Assembly (NCBI GenBank): GCA_964200185.2
Contig: CAXNAD020000393.1
Span: 1-20,468 of the forward strand
DNA from: Choristocarpus tenellus KU-1152
Taxonomy: Eukaryota > Phaeophyceae
Length of the DNA stretch: 20,468 bases
Reading direction: 5' to 3'
Shown here piece after piece: positions 1 to 7,315 of this stretch. Under the pieces are notes generated by a model. That model searched no databases. It saw only the letters and a program-made list of their open reading frames with translations, and was not told where the DNA came from. The position numbers were made by a program, and so were the translations under genes. Each line of letters starts with the position of its first letter. Within the stretch, counting starts at the first letter, position 1.

Positions 1-1079
1 AAACGCACTTTTCCTGATTTTTCCCCAAAATGGACACCCTGGTGTAGACCCCCCCCCCCTCCCCCCCCAGATACTTTGGGTATCATCAAGGGAGCTGAAC
101 GAAAAAGCAGATCAAAGAGGGGAGGACACCAAATGGGAGAATACTTGAGCGGCGCCCATGGAGAAAATGATATTACAGGTTGATGATGACGTGAGTAGTA
201 TGTCTAAGACCCAAAGAAATGCCTCCACGACGATGGCAGTCGTCGTGAATGTGGCGAGGTCATTTGGGCTGACTGTGTTTGTGAGTCAGACGAAAACCAT
301 GCGCCTTTGACCTCTCAAACATTAGCAAGAATAGCGCAGATCCGGTCTTTGGGCTAGTGTGGCACGCAGACTGACAAGTTTGTTTGCTGTTATAGGCACC
401 ATCAGAAATAGCACTGATGTTATTCAAGTCGAGATCAGCTGTAGCATCAAAAAGCTGCTGTTTCTGCAAGAACCGCCAAGTCCTTCATGACAGGACCACA
501 GGAGGAGTACTCGAGCTTAAGATTCGAATGACCAAGTACTTGAGCTCCAATTATGCGGTTGTGGGGCATAGATACTCCATGCGGGCCATTTGCACACGCC
601 AAGTTCCATTCCTACCACCCCAGATTCTTCCATGCAAAATCATTTTTCCGAAAACAAGGAGTCACTCATTATGTCCTGACAAGCAAAGGTGCCCCAACGA
701 AGACTGAATGCAGTAACAGTATATAGGTGACGGTACGAGATTGGAGATTCCTCTTCGCAGGGTCAGTTGCATGAAGAAATACTGGTGGGAGTATCTGCAA
801 GGCATTCTTTAGCAGGTTGGGATCATGGTCGTGGGGTGGTGCACAATTGGCAGGAAATTGAGGTGTGCGTTTTTCGTTGATGGAATCAAGAAACTTTAGG
901 GACAATTAACTTGCGAGAGTACCTGTGATTCCTGCATCTGTCATGCTAAAACAGCTGTAAAGCACCTATAGCAGATGAGGGCACATGCAAGCATAGTCCT
1001 TTCCAGTGTTTTCTCATTGGCTCTGTTTTGATACGGTCATTGCATTTTGTTTCGTGATGATATAAATTTTCTCAGCTAC
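1..1079. other. Intergenic, no gene recognised
   Basis: No host gene is recognised here. Several frames stay open for 50-95 codons on both strands, but none shows a known motif or a convincing exon with splice sites. The stretch directly below 1080 may be the downstream part of the decayed LINE reverse transcriptase that lies at 1080-1860 on the minus strand, but I could not align it. A poly-C-containing repeat sits at 29-84. Confidence 0.5.
29..84 (+). repeat. Poly-C-containing repeat, copy 1
   Basis: The segment star​ts AATGGACACCCTGG, runs through C11-T-C8 and ends AGATACTTTGGGTAT. A similar segment lies at 9066-9120 (AATGGACAACCTGG, C12, GGATACTCTG). The flanks of the C tract agree as well as the tract itself, so this is more than chance homopolymer similarity. 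The nature of the element is unknown. Confidence 0.5.
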
Positions 1080-1860
1080 TTGCGTTTGCTAAGTTAACGG
1101 TGCCTGCATCATCAGCGCATAGCATGCCCCATAGTTGCCACCGAAGCACCTTCGTGCTCCCTGCCCCTCCTTTGGTCTGGCATTTGGTCTTCGCTCTCAT
1201 CATGACTACAAGATCGTCAAGGATTCCCCCCCAACTAACTGTAATGAACCTTGGCTGCTACACTTAGTACTTCAGCAAAGAAGATGATGAACAGCAAGAG
1301 TGGTACAAGTTTACCCTCTTGGCGAATACCCTACTCTCAGCTTGAATCATTTCGTGCATTCCGCATAATCTATACACGTTCGCATTCCCTTCGTCTCTGG
1401 ATGTGGCTCATGGTCGAGGTCATCTTGGCTGGTACACCAAAGTTACCAAGCATGGCCCAAAGGATGTCATGGTCGCCAGGTTCATACTCACATATACTTT
1501 GTGGAGGTCAATGAAGAACACACATGTGGTACGTATGTACAGAGGGATCTTCCTTTCCCATTTGAACTTCTCCAAGGCAAGCATCACAAACATCATGTTG
1601 ATGGCCCAACCGGAAACATTATGCTCCTCAAGGAGTAGTGGTCCCTCCAGGTTGAGAAAGACACCCTGTTGTAATGCAACAAACTCGAGAAACATTTTAT
1701 TTACCTGAATGTATCACTTGTGAAATTATCTCCTAATTCCCACTCGGTTTGGTCATTCTTGTCCAGGACTTCAATGAAGCGTCCTTCCATCGCTCACCGA
1801 TGTACAATCTCCAACAAGCACGATTTTATAGAAATCTTGCAGGCCAGTGTGTTACAGGCG
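1080..1860 (-). mobile_element. Decayed LINE-type reverse transcriptase (fingers and palm)
   Basis: A degenerate non-LTR retrotransposon reverse transcriptase, read on the minus strand in the normal order. A WKDAS fingers motif lies at 1789-1775, followed by an LLLEEHNVSG segment like the LPEEQxGFRP block. Palm motif A is FFIDLHKVY at about 1515-1492. FGVPAKM (1441-1421) and the motif B region GIRQEGKLVPLLLF (1330-1289) share one frame and are 37 codons apart, as I recall for this family. Motif C is WGMLCADDAG at 1131-1102, keeping both catalytic aspartates with Cys in place of the usual Tyr. At least one frameshift separates motif A from FGVP, and three stops lie between FGVP and motif B, so it is inactive. 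No element ends, poly-A tail or target-site duplication were found. Confidence 0.85.
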
Positions 1861-2204
1861 CCCCTCAATGCTCACCTTTCCAGGATGTACAAGTCATGTC
1901 CAATTCACAGATTATCGAACGTCAGCTCAGCAGAACAGGGGTACTCTCAATGAATAAATCAGTATAAAGTGATATAAGGTTTGACATGAATAAGAGTGAG
2001 ATATGTGGGTCTTGATAGATCAGAAGAACTGATCTGGTTTGAGCCATTTTTAGGAAGTCTAATAATCATTTGCCGTTGGGGGATTGTTCGGGTTTGCAAA
2101 TACTGGTATATATCTGAGAATTCTTTCCGACCATCCATCCATGACCCTCTTCAACTGCCCGAGGTACAGTTTATTCTGCAACTTTTAGGAAAATCGGAGT
2201 TCCC

Positions 2205-2256
2205 CATTTTGGGGTTCCCCACGCGCGTATACTGCTCGCGCTGGTTAAAGCGCGGG
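2205..2256 (+). repeat. Hairpin pair, the second GC-rich
   Basis: CTCGCGCT (2235-2242) pairs with AGCGCGGG (2249-2256) around a 6-nt loop: 8 bp, one of them a G-T pair. About 30 bases upstream CCCCATTTTGGGG can form a second, 4-bp hairpin. The surrounding sequence is AT-rich, so this GC patch stands out. No function can be assigned. Confidence 0.55.
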
Positions 2257-2936
2257 AAGAAATACTCGCGCTATTCGCCTGTGACAAGTGTAATCAGTTC
2301 GAGCTTCAGGTATTCCGCTGGAGGAAGATATTCAGCATAATTCCTTTGCGTTTTGCCAACACATACAATGCAACTATTGACCTTGGTACAGCAACAGGTG
2401 TACGAAAGGGGGCAGTTGCTTGAGGGTGTTGATTAAAGGTGGGGTGGAGCTCTTTCTGATTTCGTGTTCAGTAGCGACTGGAAAAGCTGCATCCACCTTT
2501 CACGAATGGGTCCCTGCTCTCCCAACTGGAAAAGCTGGTTCAGTCTCTCTGATGAAATGCTATGTTCTATGGCGTTTTGGGACTGGCATACAGCTTTTTC
2601 CAATCTATTTTCCCCTTTTTTGCCAGGCCTTCAATAAGGTCACCCTAGCCTCTCCTTGTGCTTGCACACTACCATATGCTGGGATGAGCATAGAGGAGAT
2701 TTGTGTTTACCCCTTAATATATTTGGTCATTTTCCCCTTCATTTTGCAATCTACACCGTACCCATTTTCTACTTCCGTTCTTATTCGATGTAGGTTCTAT
2801 ATTTTATTTATAGTAGAATTAAGAGTAATAAGGTTCTAATACAACGTATATACTAGTTTAGTTTTCCTCTTAATTGTGACAGCTTTTCATTCGGTTGTTA
2901 TCTGATTGCCTTACTTCAGTATGGGACTAGGATCCA

Positions 2937-2985
2937 CTAGTTTGATCCCGCCTAGACAGGACCCATAGTCAGAGGCATTGCACTA
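2937..2985 (-). repeat. Possible tRNA-derived relic (SINE head?)
   Basis: On the minus strand, TAGTGCAATGCC (2985-2974) resembles a tRNA A box. It is followed by CTCTGACTATGGG, which resembles an anticodon arm, and then by GGGATCAAACTAG (2949-2937), a damaged B box. Order and spacing are tRNA-like but no acceptor stem pairs. It may be the head of a decayed SINE or chance. Confidence 0.25.
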
Positions 2986-3020
2986 CTTCTCATTTTATCT
3001 ACTAATTAGTATAACAATCG

Positions 3021-3297
3021 TTACAACCTGTCTTCGCTTCCTCCCTCTTCCCCATTGGCCCAGTACTTGTTGTTTGGCTCTCCTGGTGTAGGCATGGTCT
3101 TCTTTAGGAACATCACCTTCTGCACTGAGCATGTCTCAGTCACTGTGGAAAGCACTGCCGTACATAAGAGGTTGGCTGAACAACAAAGGAACGAGGACAC
3201 ACTGTTGGTGAAGGCCTCGTTCAACACTGAACCATTCCGAGCACTCCCCATCATCCACCTGTATACAAGCTCACATTCCAACGTGGCTATCTAAATG
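3021..3297 (-). mobile_element. Second decayed LINE reverse transcriptase fragment (motif B region)
   Basis: The minus strand reads GM-stop-ACIQVDDGECSEWFSV (about 3279-3225) and then ERGLHQQCVLVPLLFS (to 3175). This is the block before and through palm motif B (SEWF..xxGLRQGCVLSPLLF) of the same broad class of reverse transcriptase as the 1080-1860 copy. At least two stops interrupt it and no YADD-like motif C follows. It lies upstream of the other fragment on the same strand but repeats a region that the other also has, so the two are separate copies or a duplication, not one element. Confidence 0.75.
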
Positions 3298-3322
3298 TTT
3301 TCTTCCATCTCCAAGGTGTTGG

Positions 3323-3343
3323 CTATACAGAAGTCCTGTATAG
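3323..3343 (+). repeat. Perfect 8-bp hairpin
   Basis: CTATACAG (3323-3330) and CTGTATAG (3336-3343) are perfect reverse complements around the loop AAGTC. Confidence 0.7.
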
Positions 3344-3824
3344 TGGAGGATCTATCCACCATCAGCAGTTAGTTGTTCAGCCATCTTCAATGCCAATTTG
3401 AGGTTGCCGCTAGGTTGGATGGCACGTTGTCGCATCCAAATTTCTTCCCTTGCTTTCCTAGCCTCCACAATCCTCACTCGAACCTCGGCACTGGCAAGCC
3501 ATCCTCAAGAGACAGCCTGCTGTATTGAGGGCAATACAGTTCTGGTACATTCTCTCGACATTCAGGTAGTAGTGTGCATCGATACTGTATAGTGTTGTCG
3601 ACGCCTTCAATCATCAATGTTTGATGGCTAAGGAGCTTCTGCTTGCCACTCTCCGCAACTTTCTGTACCAGAGGTGTTTGCAGGTTGGGCATCTCGTGTG
3701 TACAACTATGGTATGCAAAAATGCGTACCTATGTATAGTAATCCTACGTACTATTCTGTTATTATTATGCCCTCTTGATATTTTGCAGATACATGTTAGA
3801 GGAACTAGTAATGAAAACTATATT

Positions 3825-3840
3825 GTAGTAGTACTACTAC
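3825..3840. repeat. 16-bp triplet palindrome
   Basis: GTAGTAGTACTACTAC is its own reverse complement. It is made of GTA triplets running into their complement and continues as imperfect CTA/TTG triplets on the right. Confidence 0.7.
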
Positions 3841-4056
3841 TACTGTTGTAGGATACTTTGGAATATTACTAGTGTTAGAACACACGACACACATGATAGT
3901 AAGTAGACGAACGAGATCAAAGATCACATACAAGTATATTGTTCATTGAGCTGCTAAGAGCTGGCACAAGATGGAGACAACAGTTAGTGTGGGAGGCACA
4001 TGCAGTTGGCGTAAGCACACGACCATGCAAGACTGAGAGCCAGTACTCACCTGTAA

Positions 4057-4426
4057 TTAATGTAAGTATACAAGGTGGGAGATGGCGAGGAGATGCATGA
4101 TAAGGAGCAGAAATGCCAATGGTGATGATCTAGAGTCGGTTCGAGTCGGCTCAGTCTGTGGGGTATCAGATCTACAAAAAAAAAAGTTATCAGCTTTACC
4201 CTACCTCTACCTGAGAAAAGTAGCATTCTCCCATAAATGTAATGAAGAGTCATTGATGTGAGTGCGTGTACAAGGACAAGAGCCGTTATCAGTAAGCATG
4301 GAGGGAAGGCAGATAGATGGACAGGCAAGAACCCCTCGCTTGGTTTTACACTCTATGGAAGTGATGTTCGGAGTTTTGGTTAAGGGCCACTTTGCAGAAT
4401 GATTCGTAAGAATAGTGATGGAGGTT
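4057..4426 (-). CDS. Last two exons of a probable secreted, C-terminally anchored Cys-rich protein (5' part not resolved)
   Basis: Unrecognised family. Exon X (about 4426-4211) ends in the frame of WENATFL plus two bases. Intron 4210-4172 is only 39 nt: GTAGAG, branch-like CTGATAAC, a T tract and GTAG. Exon Y begins at 4171 and ends at TAA 4059-4057. The split Arg codon joins exactly. In about 110 residues there are four N-glycosylation sequons (NHS, NIT, NDS, NAT) and five Cys, including CPSIC and CPC. A Thr/Ser/Arg-rich linker leads to a final hydrophobic stretch (PLAFLLLIMHLLAISHLVYL) and HIS-type end at the stop codon. That layout fits an extracellular domain with a GPI-anchor signal or a single terminal membrane anchor; this is inference. 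A TGA at 4446-4444 closes the frame upstream, so exon X must start after it; the acceptor near 4427 would need an upstream exon ending in phase 2. I could not place that exon with confidence. Confidence 0.45.
4172..4210 (-). other. 39-nt intron
   Basis: The intron runs from GTAGAG to a T-rich tract and GTAG, with CTGATAAC as a clear branch-point candidate shortly before the T run. If it is retained, translation stops at once (AGG TAG). It is far shorter than the 0.5-2 kb introns of the proteasome gene in this window. Confidence 0.45.
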
Positions 4427-4494
4427 CTGACCAGGCCTCTTGGTCAGAATGAAGTGTCTATCTGCAGCGTAACATCTATGCAGTCCAAGTACAG

Positions 4495-4570
4495 CAAGGG
4501 GTATCAGAAAATGGGAATCTGAACCCAGTGCCCCAAGCGATGCATCTAGATACCTGGCAAGGTGGGGGGG
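4495..4570 (-). repeat. Possible tRNA-like T arm
   Basis: The minus strand has CTGGGTTCAGATTCCCAT, a 4-bp stem around a TTC-containing loop, preceded by a GATGCATC palindrome. The loop is one base too long for a tRNA T loop and there is no acceptor stem. It is at most a relic. Confidence 0.15.
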
Positions 4571-4623
4571 TAGTTATCCCTCAGAAAAACAAACGTTAAA
4601 TGGTAGTATTACTTTTGAGCTTT

Positions 4624-5776
4624 CAGTCAAAACCAGGTCGAGGCAAAGTAAACGAAAGGTACCCAGGTTTTAGCCATTCTGTATTAAAGGCCAGTTTTTC
4701 GATCTTTTTCAATTCGCCCATATCTCTATGGATGAAGCATTCAGTTTGCCTTGAGAGGGTTTATTTATCAATTGTTTGAAACTTTTCCACACAAATCAGG
4801 AAATATCCTGTACACAATTATAACAAAAGTCATTTTTTTACACATTATTTGCTGGCATCCTTAAAATGGAACTCTAGGTACGTCTTGTTTACTTTGATTC
4901 CCTGCAATATCTGCTATAGAGGACAACGTTTGAGCTTCTACATTCCCATTCACGCCTACTACAAACTAGGTATTCTACTGTCCATTTTCCATTGCCAGTA
5001 TCCATTTGCGCTTAAAGCATCCATTATGTCTGCTGTCCATAAAATACCTGTGCCCATACTTAACCTGTACAGCCTGTGTTGTCTAGGACTAGGCTTGTGG
5101 CTAATGTTGGTTCTCCACACAATGCTCAACGCTATTGGTCCGTAACATCAGTTGTTGAGCAAACCCTCGAACCCATTTGTGTTTGTAACATACACTTTTC
5201 AGCACAAATCCCATAGTCACTATTTTTGTTTAACCACTATGGAGTATTATTCCGCAAAGTGACCTACTCTATTTTTGCAGAAAAGGGAAATATTCATCCA
5301 TTGTCCCACAAACTCTAGAGCCCTTCCACTCTGTAATGTCAAGTGTCCTGGGTAAAACTTGGGCCATTTGGTCTCTAAAATCCCTTGCCCAGGGCAGCGA
5401 TCAAGCCTATCTTGCTCTCTGATGTCATTAGTCGGCGATTCCTTGAACCATTTGGTCTGTAACATATCTCATCCAGGATGACATTGCTTGTGGTCACATG
5501 TCTCCATTTTTAAAATAATGAAAACTAATTGTTCACTCTAAACAAGGGATTACCCCGACCCATACACTGCACTAGGACTCAATGTACTTGGTCTGTGCCT
5601 TGGTCATTTCATGTTGAGTTCAGCCATTCTCTCACTTACTACTCTGCCTCCCAGATCAAATTTTGTCCTGGACTAGCCTCAGTGTTACTCCACAATGTTA
5701 GGGTCTCCCACGTTTTGTGATAGAGCACCAGATCGGATAGCAGTCCAAGAGCACTTGTCAATTGGCATTTGGAACA
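4624..5776 (-). other. Weak candidate exons and a diverged repeat, possibly upstream part of the 4057-4426 gene
   Basis: Three minus-strand stretches look coding. (1) 5776-5640 lies between an acceptor (TTTCAG) and a GTAAGT donor, but two of its frames are open. (2) 5456-5247 follows an acceptor (GTTACAG) and holds TKWFK, ETKWPKFYPGHLTL and an NIS sequon. (3) 4760-4624 holds NTEWLKPGYLSFTL. The TxW-x-K-PG-x-L motif recurs, and so does the DNA under it: GACCAAATGG at about 5456 and 5370. Splice phases between these stretches do not join cleanly, so I do not propose a single model. A fourth frame at about 5130-4960 is open without features. Confidence 0.2.
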
Positions 5777-6062
5777 CTGAAACTAGATTTTCTGAAAAAA
5801 ATATGGCATCAATGGGGGTTTGACCATGTAAACTTCATTGAGAAAACAAAATCCACCAATCATAGAGCCACAAGAGAGGTGCTTACCCAGGTTAATCCGT
5901 GGGTCATCATCCCACTATGAATGTGTTCTATTCACACACACTTTCCATTCAATAATCTAAATCTTCACATTTCCACTGAGTTAGTCACAAAGACTCCTCT
6001 CACTCTATCTTTATCACCCCACTGTAGAAAGTTGTGTAAATGGTCCAATCATGTTAAGGAAT

Positions 6063-6107
6063 GGATCCGAGACCTCTGATTTTGTCATAATTGATACTGC
6101 TATACCA
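6063..6107 (-). repeat. Possible tRNA-derived relic
   Basis: On the minus strand TGGTATAGCAG (6107-6097) matches the D-arm/A-box core, and GGTCTCGGATCC (6074-6063) resembles a B box with base changes. The order is right, the spacing is slightly short and no acceptor stem is evident. Confidence 0.3.
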
Positions 6108-6410
6108 CAAGGGTAGTCCGTGGTACGAACTGACTTGATCTAGCACCACTGTTGTAGTATCTCTACAGACACTCAATACAATGTCCATCGCGTGGATAGA
6201 GCTACGTTGTGTGTAACACTAATTGTTCAAAGATGTGCTCACGATTGTTCTGCTATTGGAGACACATTTTCTAATAACAAGCAACTCACGCCACATATAT
6301 GGACAGTACAAATCGCTCTCACATGATTCCAGATCAGCATGCACAGTACGTCAGGATTACAGCGCACAACACAAGGGATGCTTATGGATTGCACAGAATG
6401 TCAAATCAAA

Positions 6411-6430
6411 TATATATATATATATATATA
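6411..6430. repeat. (TA)10 microsatellite
   Basis: Ten uninterrupted TA units, directly visible. Confidence 0.95.
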
Positions 6431-7013
6431 AATATACATAAATGAAGCAGTCAGCTCCTGGACAGTTCCTCACAAAATCAGCAGCATGCATAAAATTTGA
6501 AAAACTGCTGACTACATGAAATATGATAAACTGGGTTGGGCCATCCATAGTAACCCATGCATGAAACAAGAAACACTAAATTCTCCAGGACTCCTAGAAA
6601 CGTAGATGGCATTTTTTGTATGCAGAACCCCCCCCCCTGGTCAATGTGAGTTACCTGAAATATAAATTCCGAAGCCTCATTACCTGACATTTAACCCATT
6701 TTTTACAGTTGCCACAAAGCGAGCTCACACGTAGCTGAACTTTTCCAGGTTCAACCTACATCCTCATTACTGGCAACGGATAACTGGGTGCACAGTGAGG
6801 TAGGAAATCCCTACCATCACACCTCTGTCAGTCTCCACAATTGTACTGAATTGTAAGCGGTCAGAATCACCAACTTCTTACAATTATCTACCCAATATTC
6901 CCCTGCCTCTAAGCAAACGAGTGTTTCAATATTGGGGAGAGAGAGGGAGTGTAGGGTATTCCAGGGGCAACAATTTTTCAGACCAATGACAAGACAGGAA
7001 CTTGTTGATAATT

Positions 7014-7019
7014 TTTATT
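7014..7019 (-). promoter_or_regulatory. Candidate poly(A) signal of the proteasome gene
   Basis: AATAAA on the minus strand, about 300 nt downstream of the proteasome subunit stop codon and followed by AT-rich sequence. Position and orientation fit, but a hexamer alone is weak evidence. Confidence 0.35.
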
Positions 7020-7315
7020 ATTTCTGACCCAGAGGATGGTGGAAGCACTATTCACACATGTCCCCGCGTGAGTGAACAACCATAATTGGCAGTACGTCCA
7101 CAACACATGTTACACACCGAAGTGACACCCAATGCACTGAAAACGCCCTAGAGTAGGAAATCCCTTCAATTATATGTTGGAACCTACCAGGGCATTTCAC
7201 AACACCAAATGCTGAATTGTCAGTCAATTCTCCATACACATGAACACACACCCACTCGTCTGTCCAATGTCATGTATATCAACACAAACAACAAACACGA
7301 CTCCCCTAAAACAGA

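Larger units (their letters stand above)
1861..3020. other. Spacer between the two LINE fragments
   Basis: No recognised gene. A 139-codon open frame (2420-2839, plus) has no motif I know and no clear start context. It contains the direct repeat ACTGGAAAAGCTG at 2477-2489 and 2525-2537, with a near-inverted copy at 2591-2601. A GC-rich hairpin lies at 2235-2256 and a possible tRNA-like relic at 2937-2985. Confidence 0.5.
3298..4056. other. Intergenic, no gene recognised
   Basis: The part just above 3298 may be more of the LINE fragment, but I cannot align it. A hairpin lies at 3323-3343 and a 16-bp perfect palindrome of TAC/GTA triplets at 3825-3840. Nothing else is supported. Confidence 0.5.
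5777..7313. other. Region downstream of the proteasome gene, no gene firmly recognised
   Basis: The right end is probably the 3' untranslated region of the proteasome gene, up to the poly(A) signal at 7014-7019. Weak signals on the minus strand are a 72-nt open stretch (6755-6684) with C-x2-C-x5-C between an acceptor and GTAATG, and a GTAAGC donor at 5886. There is also a (TA)10 run, a C10 tract at 6628-6637 and a tRNA-like relic at 6063-6107. None adds up to a gene model. Confidence 0.4.

Noticed and set aside
2420-2839. 139-codon plus-strand open frame.
   Set aside because: No recognisable motif, no clear start, and repeats in the DNA explain part of its sequence.
4130-4155. GGTTCGAGTCG as the B box of a tRNA.
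   Set aside because: No A box at the right distance; the sequence lies in the coding exon of the 4057-4426 gene.
4960-5145. Minus-strand open frame with DIMDALSANGYWQWKMD, recalling Ty3-type reverse transcriptase.
   Set aside because: The match needs a deletion inside the motif and nothing around it supports an LTR element.
6478-6755. Cys-rich minus-strand exon (LCGNCKKWVKC) joined to a second open stretch, at first suggesting a zinc-binding or RBR-type protein.
   Set aside because: The C-x2-C-x5-C pattern fits no complete zinc-finger type, the order of nearby Cys motifs is wrong for a parkin-like protein, and the second stretch reads through a G homopolymer.
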